Of a DNA stretch of 64,000 nucleotides, positions 11,049 to 22,134 are shown one piece after another (position 1 is the stretch's first letter; every line of letters starts with the position of its first letter). Below the pieces are notes generated by a model. It was not told where the DNA came from. It ran no database searches and saw nothing but the letters and a program-made list of their open reading frames with translations. The stretch lies in the NCBI GenBank assembly GCA_024663395.1, contig JANFAH010000018.1, positions 1-64,000 of the forward strand, read 5' to 3'. A program made the translations under genes and the position numbers. This DNA comes from Pisolithus tinctorius. Lineage: Eukaryota; Basidiomycota; Agaricomycetes; Boletales; Pisolithaceae.

Positions 11049-12149
11049 TCTACTCCACCCCAATTTTCTCCAGTGCCTCGGCGAGCTGATCCACGTGCAC
11101 CTGAAGTCGAAGGTAGGCAGCGTGCAACTCCGCAGCCTCTGCGCACAACAGCCTCAACGACTGCAAGAGGTCGGCCATGACCTTGGGATCGAGCCGACCG
11201 CGCACTGGTGCCTTCCCCTTTGTGCATGTGTGGCTCTCGACCACTTCCACCTCGTCGTCGTCTGTGGCCCTCTTGGAGGGGCCAGCCTTTGCAGCCTTTG
11301 AGGACTGTGCTACTTGGCATCAGCTGGAACCCCCCTGAAGTAAAGTTGCCACTCACCGATGAATGCGCCTGCCTGCGCCTTCTTTCCTGCGGCCTTCATT
11401 GACTTTTCACACCCCTGCTTCATCCACGTGCAGCCATTGCACGTGTGCCCAACCGGACCTGTGCACGCGGTGTTCTTGACCATGCAGCACGCACAGGGCA
11501 CCTTGTGGAGGATCGAACCGGGCGGGACAATGATCTTGGGCTCCTCCTCATCTTCGCTCTGCAATGGTTTGCCACGACCGCTTTTGATCCAGGTGTCAGC
11601 TGCTACTGCACTGTTACAAACGTGCACTTACCTTGCAAACCGGCTGGGACACCACTTCGACATGTGACATCTTCTCCGTCGCCACAGGCACCACGAGACT
11701 CACACCTTGTTCTTCAACAACCTGCGAAGCCTCCTCTTCCATCCGCATGTCCTCGTCGGTCCTTCCACACACAATCTCCTCGGCCACCCACTTCTCGTAG
11801 GCCTTGTCAGCCTCTGCCACCGTGGGCCCGTCCGCAGCATCTATCTTGGTATCGATCCCCAGCTCTTGCCCACGCTCAACGAGGGGGAACACTTCTCCCT
11901 GGAAGACAGTCAGTACTGTGAGCCTCAAAGACCTAGGACACTCACCATCCTCTGCTCCCATCTATGCATCCACATCACCTTTTCTTCCCATAGTTCCTCC
12001 TTGTCATCCGGGAGGCACTTCACCTCAGCAACCAGCACCGCAGAGGCAGCAATGAACTTCACCTTTAAAGCGGTCTTCTCCGCTTCAATCGGGTCGGGGG
12101 AGGCTGCGCATATGAGCTGGGAGAGACAGGGGGCATGGCTAGTAGACAT
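11049..12149 (-). CDS. Cys-rich hypothetical protein antisense to the gypsy remnant
   Basis: The minus-strand gene starts at 12,149. Exon 1 (12,149-11,946) joins exon 2 (11,898-11,632) across a 47-nt GTGAGT..CCAG intron. Exon 3 (about 11,610-11,340) holds a paired cysteine cluster, CACCMVKNTAC then CNGCTWMKQGC (CX2CX6C and CX2CX6C spacing), resembling a compact zinc-binding module. The last exon (about 11,290-11,050) is leucine-rich and helical, ending EALEKIGVE. The exon 2-3 junction does not keep frame with the visible splice sites, so this gene may be damaged. I recall related proteins scattered through Agaricomycete genomes next to retroelements; function unknown. Confidence 0.5.
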
Positions 12150-12219
12150 GATGAGAGCGATAGAAGGGGTTGATGATGGGGGGGAGAATCAAATTGATGC
12201 GAAGGTTTGAGCCGTGCAC

Positions 12220-12850
12220 TAACAATTATATACTTAGCGGCCATGAGGCACTTATGTCATCGGTCCGGACGCCTATACGCAGTATTCAACAGCCTTCTCG
12301 CGTCCCTCGGCTCTATGCTTCCTTCACTTCTACACGGAACTCACCAGTGTTCTCAAACCCTCGGTACCACACTGTTGCCATCACCATGTGGCAAGCTATT
12401 TATGTCCTCCGCGCCACGTGGCTGACCAGGGACGGTCAGCATTAAAGTCCCCCGCAGGTGCAAGGAATCCGCATTCCCTGGACACGTAAGCCCCTATCAT
12501 TAACCGTTCCGTGACTACTGTTACATCCATCCCCTCTCACGTTCACCATTGTTCACGCGCTACCTTCCCACGCCCTCGCTCCCTCTCGCGCAATGCTATA
12601 CCCACGGCTGCTGTGCTCCGGTTGTTGTTTGTTTTTCCTTGGACTCTTTCTCTTGTCACGGTCTCTATTCCTTTAGTGCTTGTAGTATACCCTCGGCCTC
12701 TGTTTTGGCCTGTCTTCTGTGTATGCACTGTCGTGTGGCTTTCCCTTACTGTACCCTGTCTTACTTAGGTTCCGGGTTTGTCCGGACTATAAAGCCCTGT
12801 ACTTAGGTACAGAATGATACCTTTTGGCACTCGGAAGGTCACCACAAGTT
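12220..12850. repeat. Second retroelement 3'-end-like block
   Basis: CTGACCAGGGACGGTCAGC near 12,421, followed by ATTAAAGTCCCCCGCAGG, closely matches the block at 10,329-10,373. A CCGGGTTTGTCCGG motif near 12,771 matches the motif near 10,435. No coding region is supported between 12,150 and 13,088. The stretch is best read as remnant LTR/UTR sequence of a gypsy element related to the one ending at 10.4 kb. Confidence 0.45.
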
Positions 12851-13088
12851 TCCTTTACACTTTGTCTACACCACATGTCTCGCATTCCGCCGTGCATGAA
12901 CTACATATACCACTCGCACCGCTCGCATCACCAGTACTATTCCGCAGACCACACCGCGCACGTCACGAACCACTACCGCTACAAACCGCCGGGTCTCACC
13001 TTCTAGTCTCGACAGTCCAGAATCCCTTGGGACGAGCAATTCGTTCCCTTCATTTTTTATTGTTGTTATCTAAGCCATCTAGCTCGTA

Positions 13089-14183
13089 TTATACAGCTAC
13101 TTGGACTTTTCCTACACCACAAGACAACAAACTAGATGACGGATTGATGGAAGTGCTTACTGATGTCATTGCAGAAGACAGTGGTGATGTAGGAATGGAC
13201 AAAGGGGAAACTGTGGGGCCAGGCAGGGATACAGGTGGCACACCGGACAGGGCCTGTGAAATACCCTGTGGTACAGGTGTACCTTGAACATTTACGGTGG
13301 GCTGCACACTCCAAGGAGTCTGCGTGATTTGATATTGATTGGGAAACCCGGATTGATCCTGCACGAAGGTAAACTGTGCAGTGGGTTGCACAGGCGGTGG
13401 CTGATACTGCATATGAGGTTGTGTGAACGGTAGCTGATGCTGCACAGCAGGTTGCAGGAATGATGGTGGTGTGGGGGGCTGCATAGATGTGGGCTGAGGC
13501 GATATGACAAGGTGTGTGATGGAGCTGGGAAAATCAGATGACGTGGAAGTAGAAGCCCGGGACCTTTGGGCGGAGGGTCAGGCACCGGTGGCATGGTGTG
13601 CATTGGTACCCCTCGCCTTGTCAGGAAGGGCAAGGTCTCACATACAATTGAAGTATTTGAAGCCTGTGTTTCAGTACTGGGCAGTATCTGGCCGATTCTA
13701 GGGGAAGGTCAAGGATTTTTGCACCATGCCAGGAAAAAATCTTAGACATACCTCGACGACATCATCCATCATGAGCTGCCCTGCCTCAGTTACTACATCA
13801 GCTCCTTTTGCTGCTGAATATGCGAGCCCTGATCCCCTTGCAACAGCTAAAGCTGCATAGTAATCCCGTTTCAGCTTTGAATGAGATGAGTGATACCGAA
13901 CGCAAGGATAAATCAATAAATGTACACTCTCCCACTTGTCATAACAGCTTTTCACAGTTTTATGGTAGCCATTGGCTTGGACAGGTAACCGAGATACCAA
14001 ATTGTTGAAGTGCCCTAGTTGAAAGACCATACAATCACCTGCCTTGGGTCAGATTTCCTCCACAAAATTGAGAAGCATCTCAACATCTGCATGGAGCCAT
14101 ACAGCTTGCAACTTCGGCTGAGGCTCAGAGCTCGAACTGATTGATGGAGCCTTTCCTTTTGACCCAGAACCCCTACCTTCCAT
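13089..14183 (-). pseudogene. Myb/SANT-like domain protein, broken by an in-frame stop
   Basis: The frame opens at 14,183 with a Ser/Lys-rich leader, then W-HADVEMLLNFVEEI, matching the first helix of a Myb/SANT-like domain. A TGA at 14,051-14,049 interrupts it. The same frame continues with FNNLVSRLP, KTVKSCYDKWESV (the helix with the conserved TxKSCxxKW) and a block GADVVTEAGQLMMDDVVEV. A GTATGT..CTAG intron follows near 13,750-13,700. The remaining part (about 13,630-13,090) is Pro/Gln-rich low-complexity sequence. Such proteins are common in basidiomycete genomes, often in mobile regions. DNA binding is inferred from the domain only. The gene looks like a pseudogene unless the stop is a sequence error. 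Confidence 0.55.
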
Positions 14184-14421
14184 CTTGCTGCGAAGTCAAT
14201 GTGAGTGGCAGGTCGGAGACACAGAATGGTCTAGCCTGCAATAAAGGTCGGTTCATCGAGGTGGCATATCATAATGCATATGTGGTAGCTGTGATTCATC
14301 ACCTGATCAGTAAACACCACAGTTGCAGATAGTCCGCAATTATCAACTTAGAAGTCCGCTGAACTCCGCACAGAGTTGGTTTGTATATGTTTTGCATAAG
14401 GAAGTGGAAATTCTGCTACCG

Positions 14422-14565
14422 TTCAGGCCCTTAATCTTTCTAAGTACCCAGTGGTGTTTCAGTAATTATTCATTGAGGGGGAAAACACCTCACATGGCTC
14501 ATCTTAGACAGACATCAAAACAGAAATACTGTGTCTAATTAAATTCTAAGTTTGAGTGTCAGGTG
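14422..14565 (+). repeat. One-sided remnant of a KDZ-type terminal repeat
   Basis: About 145 bp resemble the right terminal repeat of the KDZ element (27,930-28,072): CCTTAATCTTTCTAAGTAC, ATTATTCATTGAGGGGGAAA, then GACATCAAAACAG and GTGTCTAATTA, ending GTGTCAGGTG. No matching opposite end was found upstream, so it looks like a decayed or partly deleted relative of that transposon. Confidence 0.6.
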
Positions 14566-15012
14566 CTGCACATTTTTATGCTTATGTCATTGCATAAAAT
14601 GTGGAGGAGTGATGAAAATAAACTGTGGGATTTGTGGAGAAGAAGAGGACAAGGAATGGTGGGTTCAGAGACATGTCAGCGACATCATGAATCATGCTGA
14701 TAGGCAAGCTCATCACTATCTGGATTTGTGATGTCTATCACCAAGTGACGCACACCACTTTCTGTAGTGTCTGCCATGTGAAGATGAGGTGCGGTTGACT
14801 GTCGATATTCTCCACTCATCGGCATCACTCCTTTGCAATCGCCCCTCACTTTTACGGTCGCGTTTCTGGAGATTCCGGGCCGTCACTACCTTTGAGCAAT
14901 GAAAGTGTCCCTACACCTGGACGTAGACTGCATCCAGGAATAGGTAGGCTACGGGACGGTGACCTATATAATGGCAGGTCCCACACTTCGTCTAGTTAAC
15001 GGGTAGCCCAGT
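14566..15012 (+). promoter_or_regulatory. Intergenic region and promoter of the alpha/beta-hydrolase gene
   Basis: No gene is seen. A TATATAAT box at 14,965-14,972 lies 41-48 bases before the start codon at 15,013, a credible core promoter. Confidence 0.5.
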
Positions 15013-16722
15013 ATGAGCACCAAAACTTCCAGCGTGCCCCACAAACCTCCCCCACCCTGGGTGTCCATTAGCTCACGATCAGTGTTGCCTACCCCTTTGC
15101 GAATTCCCTCGCTGCCCTCGCCTCCTAGACAAGATACCATCCATGCGGCTTATACGCTCAGCACACATATCATTCCTGCTGTCTCGCCTAGACTGGTTCC
15201 AGATGTTCCCGTTCCCAAAGTCCCAACACACAATAATTCGATGCCAGCCTCTGAAAGGCGGAAGCAGGCAACCACAATCATCAGGGAACTCATTGAGAGG
15301 CAGATGTGTTTCGCGCAAGGGAAATTGACCGGTGACCGTAGCCAGAAGCCACTTTGGAATTGTGTCAACCGTTATGTCCGGGTACATAGGCACGATACCT
15401 TGGGGACTGGTTTAACTTTGTTCCTCGTTCCTGCAACTGGGCTCCCAAAGGAGGTGAGTTTAACTAGCCACTTTCCTCGTATGTTGGTAACGGGGATTTT
15501 AGATATGGGAAACTATGTTACGAAGTCTTCTAGATTCGACATCTGGCCTTGTGGATGAAGTATGGTCTTGGGAAGCCGTCAATCATGGCGACTCGGCTCT
15601 TGTGAATGCGGAAAGTTTGAGCGGAATTTGTAGGATTCTCCCTCTGCGATGTCCATTGGATCTAATGTTCCCTCAGTCGACTGGCACGATGATGCCCGCG
15701 ACATTGCGAACTTTCTTTTAAACTATCTCCCCGAAAAGGCCACCCCTGTGTCGCTGCCTACTTGCCTTGCCCGTGTTCCAGAAGCCACGAGTGACGCACG
15801 CAAAGAACTTGGTTATCACTGTCGGAGGCTTGTAGTAGTTGGTCACTCGTTTGGTGGCACTTCCCTGTAGGTATTTGCGTTGCGAAGTTTGATGGCTGCT
15901 CATTTCTTTTTGTGCAGAACCTTGGCAGCTTTGAATTTCCCCAAGTTGTTTTCGTCCCTCATACTAGTGGACCCCATCATTTTAGCTGACAAGACCAGGA
16001 CTGTTGAGGAAGCTGTCAGGTTCGCTGTTAACGCTTTTACCAGGCGAATGCTTTGGTCATCTCGGTGAGTGCTGGTTTTGATATAGTTGCTTTTACTAAT
16101 TGATACCAGTGAAGACGCCCTACGTCAGTTCAAGCAATCACCATTCTTCGCATCTTGGCACCCGGAGGTCCTAAAGACATACGTTGATCATGGGTTGACC
16201 GTAGACGCCACGGGCGGTGTCAGATTGAAAATGACCACCGTTCAGGAGGGCCTGAGCTATATCAGTATGCATATTTCTTTTGAAGTTTGGAAGTTGTTGG
16301 AGAAATTGGATAAGAATATCACTCTTCGATGGATCGTGCCGTCGCCTGGGTAGGTCGTCCTCCTCCGCTCGTGCTACAACGCCGCACCAGAACCGGTCAT
16401 GATCTTTCGATTCACTTTCAGTTTCCTTGGAGAGGAAGATACCAAAGTGAGGGTTTGGCGTCGACCTACCAATGCATCCAACGTGGTTTTCCCCTCCGTT
16501 GGACACCTTGTATGTGGCCGTTGATTTGAATTTCACACCATTTTAATTTCACACATCAATCGTGTACCTCAGATCGTACAGGAAGCACCAATTGAACTTG
16601 GTGAGCAGTCATTGACCGTGGGACCTAGTACTGAACTGAACTGAAACGATCTTGCAGCTCAGGATATCGCCACATTCTTGTCGAGGAATTATGGGTCTCC
16701 GCAAATCAAAGCAGTTTTATGA
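15013..16722 (+). CDS. Alpha/beta-hydrolase fold protein (Lpx1-like family)
   Basis: A multi-exon gene. Exons are 15,013-15,453, 15,503-15,629, 15,677-15,866, 15,918-16,064, then 16,110 to about 16,350 and three short exons ending in TGA at 16,720-16,722; every junction keeps frame with GT..AG introns of 45-52 nt. The nucleophile elbow is VVVGHSFGG (GXSXG) near 15,840. Upstream, DEVWSWEAVNHGDSA and FDWHDDARDI are typical of a fungal branch related to yeast peroxisomal lipase Lpx1. The C-terminal FPSVGHL block carries the likely catalytic His. It is predicted to hydrolyse an ester or lipid-like substrate; no clear N-terminal signal is visible, and the N-terminal 75 residues are Pro/Ser-rich. 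Confidence 0.85.
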
Positions 16723-16977
16723 ATTCGTTATGTCCGCTAACCCACCAACACAGGTTAGTATACGGTGTGACAGGAATGGGTTTTCCAGAGGCCAATCTTG
16801 GAATCCAGTTTGTTGAGCGCATATGTATGTATGTACTCTGATGACTTGTGATGACTAGAACTCCTTTAGAATTTCGTACTTGGTTTTACATCATGCAAGG
16901 TTGTCGTGTGTAGTCATGTATGGCGACGATAATAAATAACGCAGCAGGAGCGGGGAACAAGCGTCGCACTGCTTTCT

Positions 16978-17064
16978 TCACAGGTCGTGCCATCTCTTCG
17001 CAGCCTGTTTCTTCGTGCTATCCGTAATGCCCACCACTGCATCCGGGAGCACTTGGGGGATGTA
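16978..17064 (-). other. Possible last exon of a gene interrupted by the KDZ insertion
   Basis: On the minus strand a splice-like CTCAG precedes an open stretch beginning YIPQVLPDAVVGITDSTKKQ and ending in TGA at 16,980-16,978. It reads like a real protein C terminus and starts only 21 bases from the KDZ target duplication. A partner exon on the far side of the transposon (minus strand, 28,080 upward) was not convincingly found. The remaining bases from 16,723 to 17,084 hold nothing else recognised. Confidence 0.2.
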
Positions 17065-17084
17065 CTGAGCGGCTTAAATTCAAG

Positions 17085-17090
17085 AATATA
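17085..17090 (+). repeat. Left target-site duplication AATATA
   Basis: AATATA directly precedes the terminal repeat and is repeated exactly after the right terminal repeat at 28,074-28,079. Confidence 0.8.
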
Positions 17091-17842
17091 CCACCTGATA
17101 CTCCCACTTATATAATCTAATTAGACACAACATTGCTGTTTTGATGTCGGTCTAAGACGAGGCATTTGAGGTGTTTTCCCCCTCAATGAATAATTATTGA
17201 ATACCGTAGAGTACTTAAAAAGATTAAGAGCCACTAATCTACCTGAGCCACACCAGGCGCACTGGGATTTGTCATCAGCGCCCCGCCGATGCTTCCCACG
17301 CACGTGACGCGTCATCCCCGACACCTCTCGTCGCCGTTGTCGACAGCGAGCTCGCATATCTCAACAACTACACAACGTACAAGCATCGGACTTTCACGGC
17401 CGTATAGTACTCATGTCTAGCTAGCATTCTGTAACATATTATTAATTACCACTAGATACTATGTACTAAGCTACCAGAGCTGTGCCGCGTCGCACTAGGA
17501 TTTGTCATCAACACACCACCCGTACTTCCCACGCACGTGACGCGTCATCCCCGACACCTCTCGTCGCCGTTGCCGACAGCGAACTCGCATATCTCAACAA
17601 CTACACAACGCGCAAACATCGGACTTTCACGGCCGTATAGTACTCATGTCTAGCTAGCATTCTGTAACATATTATTAATTACCACTAGATACTAAGTACT
17701 AAGCTACCAGAGTGGTGCCGCGTCGCACTGGGCTTTGTCATCAACGCCCACCCGTACTTCCCACGCACGTGACGTGTCATCCCCGACACCTCTCGTCGCC
17801 GTTGTCGACAGCGAGCTCGCATATCTCAACAACTACACAACG
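17091..17842 (+). repeat. Left terminal inverted repeat (752 bp)
   Basis: This is the reverse complement of 27,322-28,073. The two arms have the same length, and all stretches compared are identical, including copy-specific variants such as ACACACCACCC in repeat 2 and the ACGTGT variant in repeat 3. It contains the tip sequence, a CCCCCTCAATGAATAATTAT block and three copies of the 233-bp subterminal repeat. Confidence 0.92.
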
Positions 17843-18420
17843 TACAAGCATCGGACTTTCACGGCCGTATAGTACTCATGTCTAGCTAGCATTCTGTAAC
17901 ATATTATTAATTACCACTAGATACTATGTACTAAGCTACCAGAGCTGTGCCGCGTCGCACTAGGATTTGTCATCAACACCACCCGTACTTCCCACGCACG
18001 TGACGCGTCATCCCCGACACCTCTCGTCGCCGTTGCCGACAGCGAACTCGCATATCTCAACAACTACACAACGCACAAACGTCGGACTTTCACGGCCGTA
18101 TAGTACCCATGTCTAGCTAGTGCTCTGTAACATATTATTGATGATCGCTGTACTAAGCTACCAGAGCCGTGCCGCATCGCACTGGGATTTGTCATCAACG
18201 CCCACCTGTACTTCCCACGCACGTGCCCTCTCGTCGCCGTTGTCGACAGCGAGCTCACATATCTCAACAACAAGACAACGCACAAACATCGAACTTTCAC
18301 GGCCGTATAGTACCCATGGCTAGCTAGTGCTCTGTAACATATTATTGATTATTGCTGGATACTACGTACTAAGCATCAAGCTACCAGAGCCGCATCGCAC
18401 TGGGTGACACACCAGTTGTC
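17255..18420 (+). repeat. Subterminal tandem repeats, about 233-bp unit, five copies
   Basis: The GTCATCA landmark recurs at 17,271, 17,504, 17,737, 17,969 and 18,191, giving periods of 233, 233, 232 and 222 bp. Each unit has TTCCCACGCACGTG, a CTCGTCGCCGTTG block, CATATCTCAACAAC and TTTCACGGCCGTATAGTAC. Units 1, 2 and 4 contain CACGTG followed by ACGCGT; unit 3 has ACGTGT instead and unit 5 has lost the site. Repeated subterminal motifs are typical transposase-binding regions. The right arm keeps three copies. Confidence 0.88.
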
Positions 18421-18691
18421 ATGTGTTCGGCAAACACCGTTGGACATAGTCTCCTCACCAAGTACGCGTATCACGACTGTTGTATATTGTAAAAACATCG
18501 GATTTTCACGCAGACGTACAGTGTATATAGAAGGGCAGTGGATGCATGAATGAATTGATCTACGGCGCGTGACTGTGCATAACTTTCGGAAGATATATAA
18601 GTGCGTTACATCGACAGCGACCGGAAAATCCTGCGTTAAAATGCGTGCGTGACGAAGTATTAAAGTAGGGTGGATAAAAACTTACATCTCA

Positions 18692-20559
18692 TTACTCGTC
18701 ATCTTCCGTGGAGCTGTTGTCCTCCGAAGACGAGTCGATCAATGCGACGCTTTTTGGAGCTTTCCCCTTGCCTGGTGCTGTGCGGCGGCGTTTCCTGCCC
18801 GCATCGGAGCGCTTCTTGCGAGGTTTTCCAACCGCTTCCCCAGCAATTCGTCGTTCCTTAAGTCGATCCGCGTGTTGCATACGTTGTTGCGTAGACATGT
18901 ACGCCCAACGACATGTACCTGCTTTAAGCGCGTCACGAAGGGTACGGAGGTGTTCAGCATTTGTAGTGGCGCGAGGAGACTGGAACGGAACACTCTCCGG
19001 CCACCCAAGTAGCTCGATGCCGTATTTCTCCTTGATGGCCACCTCAAAATTGACGAAGTTGATTCGGATTTTTTTCTTGGCAACAACACCTGTGTATACG
19101 CGCATGTCAGGAGCTGTTAGAAGGTAGAACGAATACTCACGGAGACCAGAATTAAGAATGCGGGCACACATTCGCTGCATGCCTTCTACGGAGTTGCGCT
19201 CCTCGATGTCTGTATGAACAACGTAATTCAATACTTAATAGCTATTTAACGCCACTCTCGACCTACTTTTTCCATGCATGCATGCCCACTGTTCCAGTTT
19301 ACGAACGATTTCGTCGGGTTCGAGGTCCATAACATCCTCCCAAAAGTCCATGACATTATCAGTTCCGTACCAGAAAGGCTGCGATGAGTCGTAGACGTGT
19401 CCACGAGTGGCAAAGAGGCATGCGTATATTCCAGTGCGAAGGGCAAGTCCATCAAGCTATAGGAATTCAGTTGATGATCATTAGAATAGAACGCGGAACT
19501 CACTATTTTAAAAACATGCTCCAAGGTCGACTGTGCATCGTGCGCCGCTGCAGAATTTGTAGCGCGAACACTCACGTTCTTGAGAGTGCGATATTCCGTG
19601 AGGGCACGTAACAATTCATCTTTTTCATCTTGAGTCATGTCCTGGTATTTGGGGTCCGCCCTTGCCAACTCCCGAATCTGTTGGAGGGAGAGCTTCTCCC
19701 CACGAGCGCGACCTGTGATGCATGAGTTAGAGCTGGAATATAACAGCATCAGAGTGGGAAATTACCTTCATTAACCTCGTTTGCCTTGTCGTGAATAATG
19801 GCATTGGCCAGTTGCGTGCTGCGCGGGTTCTGATAATATTTGTGACCGCCCAGGAGCTTCTTGACCTTCTCACTTGTAACGTTATGTGTAGTCGCAACGG
19901 CCTGTACCTTCATTTCGAACTCATTGGCTAGGGACTGGATGGCATCGTTCAGAAGCGTGTCACGATCCCTCCGTTGTGCTGCAGAAATTTGCCTTGATGC
20001 CGCATGCGCTGCGATGATCTTTCTCCACAGCGGAGAGTGGCTGACGAGGCTGCATGACTGGCCGTCCAGGGTTTCGGGTAGCCCAAGTGGACTTGTTGCC
20101 TGCCGCTTTAACCACCGAGACTCCGCCGTTGCAAACGTTGGGTGTGCCGTTATTGGGATGTGTACTAGAGGTGGTCACGCCGGGGACAGAGGTAGCATTT
20201 GAATGGGCAGTCTCGGCAGGCGTGGTGTCCGGATGATGGTCTACCGCGGTGCAAGAAATTGGGACATGTGCGGACGCCGTTACTTGAGCAGTAGATGAAG
20301 GTAGGGCGGGTCTCGAAGTCAGAGATGACTCGAGCCGAGGGACGGAAATGGCTAAGAGAGCGGGGTCCAGTGCAGGATAACCATAGGATGGGTTGTGCAA
20401 TTCCAAAGGCTGTGGAGGCGATTGTGCAGCGTTGGGAGGGAACGGCGCATCGGACGGATTCCGGAAATTATACGAGTTGAACCCTGGAGTCGGACATGCG
20501 GAATCACCTCCTGCGGGGCCGAAGGTGGTGGGAGGAAAGGTGAAAACATATTGGTCCAT
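18692..20559 (-). CDS. KDZ-associated conserved protein of unknown function
   Basis: Start at 20,559 (MDQYVF). The first 150 residues are Pro/Ser/Thr-rich and disordered. Then comes a helical region (SLANEFEMKVQAVA, VKKLLGGHKYYQNPRS), exon 2 with RGEKLSLQQIRELARADP, exon 3 with SSQPFWYGTDNVMDFWEDV, a further exon with MQRMCARILNSGL, and a last exon with INFVNFEVAIKEKYGIELL and a Lys/Arg-rich then acidic tail (IDSSSEDNSSTEDDE). Introns of 47-56 nt join in frame. One frame change sits near 20,015, where GTGGAGAAAGATC appears to have an extra A or lack two bases. I recall this family beside KDZ transposases in Agaricomycetes. The basic tail suggests a nuclear, possibly DNA-binding protein; that is inference. 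Confidence 0.7.
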
Positions 20560-21597
20560 GCTGTAGGTAGAGCATCGAGGCGCGAAGTCTATAGTATTGC
20601 TGCACGTCTCCAAATCCTGGAAAATAAAATAAAAATTTGACAGCGTGATATTGAGCGGATGACATTGGTGTACTCTGTCATTAGGACGATCAGGTACGAT
20701 ATATACAACTCGATATAAGACCATGTGGACCTGTGGGGGCATCAGCATGATACAATAATATACTAGAGGCGATGTGAGTAACGGGCTATTGATAACACTT
20801 GCCGTGGATGAAGCCGATACCCTGCTGTCAACTCGCCAAAGTTGAGTGGGCACTAGTATGGCCGCCATCACATCGTAATATCTGCATTAATGGGAACCGT
20901 CTAATCAGCATTTTGTTTTCTGTATGATACAACGAACGCAATTACCGCAGAGCTCGGGGAAATTTGGATAGACGGGTTTGGACGATCGCGGTGGAAGTCC
21001 ATACAATAGAACTCTGGATAAAAGACCATTAATTCAGCTACGCTAGAAAAGATTTCAGTACCTGGATCCTTCTACGGCGACTTAGGCCAACAGTCAGAGA
21101 TGACAGACCCCGAGGACACACGACAATGGTCATGTGACCAGGAGAAATTTCTTGAGTCCGAACGTCACGCGTCAAGCCTAAGTATCTCTGTAATCTGCTT
21201 CCTCCCAAGTCGCACCAGGTAAGTTTTGTATATTACCCTTAGTATCCGTGTAAACTAAACCCAACATCCCTTTCCCATAGCTAGCGTCTTCATGATTCGT
21301 ACTGGGAGCCACACGCACTGCGAGGAAGCAAGATAAGCAACGCGCAGCCACTGAGCGCTGGCTATCAAAGCCGGGGTACGGAATATTTTTATTACTCCCT
21401 TTTATACTGTATATAACTCATGTTTTCAGAGTGCGAGAAGGAGCAGAGGGAGAAAGCAAGACTTCGTGCTGCCAGGTAGGTCGGCCGGTACGATTGATCC
21501 TGTCTATCAACGGTGATCGATCTACACCTCGTAGGAACAGGACCAAGTAAGCACCTTCTCCAGATATTTCGACATATTAACTCTGTTATTAGGAAGC
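20560..21597. other. Interior KDZ stretch without a supported gene
   Basis: Short open frames only. It includes the likely promoter of the minus-strand accessory gene and possibly small 5' exons of the plus-strand gene at 21.6 kb. No recognised motif. Confidence 0.3.
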
Positions 21598-22134
21598 TTG
21601 TCACAGAGAGTGAAGATACCACCCACAACCCAACACGACCAGCGCAGTTGGAGCGTCCCCGGACCCAGAGCCCAACTCGTACCTACACCCTTCGGCACTT
21701 TCGGAACCCCTCCACTCGAGAAGGTCAGGCAACTCATCGCCGACTGGCAATCTGAATGGGGCACGGAGTCAACATGGCCGAAGAAGTTCCATGATCAACT
21801 TAGGCATGCACAGGGCAGGGCCCGACTTGCAACTGACTCGTTCTTTTCACAATGTGAGGCCCACGTTGAAGAAGGGAGACGGCTTGTTTGGATTTTGAGG
21901 AATATTGCACGCAAGGTTTCAGGGGTATGGGGTACAGGAGCTGCAGACTTGTACGAACAAGTGTTTGACTTGCTCACATCTTTATTGACTGAACTACGCT
22001 TTTTCGAAGTCAAATTAGACGACTATGCACCTATATCCCCCTTGTCTAGAATCTCCGATAGCTCGTTACTACTTTTACTGTCTAGCCCGTTCGTCATACA
22101 AACTACGTCTATATATTCCTCGCCCGATATCTGA
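21598..22134 (+). CDS. Small helical hypothetical protein inside the KDZ element
   Basis: A 178-residue open stretch starts with a Pro-rich segment (PTPFGTFGTPPLEKVRQLI), then has amphipathic helices (WPKKFHDQLRHAQGRARL, VEEGRRLVWILRNIARKV, DLYEQVFDLLTSLLTELRFF). Upstream exons are likely but not defined. The last 35 residues after ISPLSRISDSS look like read-through into non-coding sequence, so the true end may be earlier or spliced. I do not recognise the family. Its place between the accessory gene and the transposase makes it cargo of the transposon. Confidence 0.4.
   Translation: MSQRVKIPPTTQHDQRSWSVPGPRAQLVPTPFGTFGTPPLEKVRQLIADWQSEWGTESTWPKKFHDQLRHAQGRARLATDSFFSQCEAHVEEGRRLVWILRNIARKVSGVWGTGAADLYEQVFDLLTSLLTELRFFEVKLDDYAPISPLSRISDSSLLLLLSSPFVIQTTSIYSSPDI

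Noticed and set aside
17121..17357. Identical 78-codon frames in both transposon arms (also 27,807-28,043)
   Set aside because: Identity follows from the inverted repeats; they lie in subterminal repeat DNA with no protein-like features.
17255..18420. CRISPR-like array
   Set aside because: Repeats are about 233 bp and contiguous, without spacers; the context is a eukaryotic transposon end.
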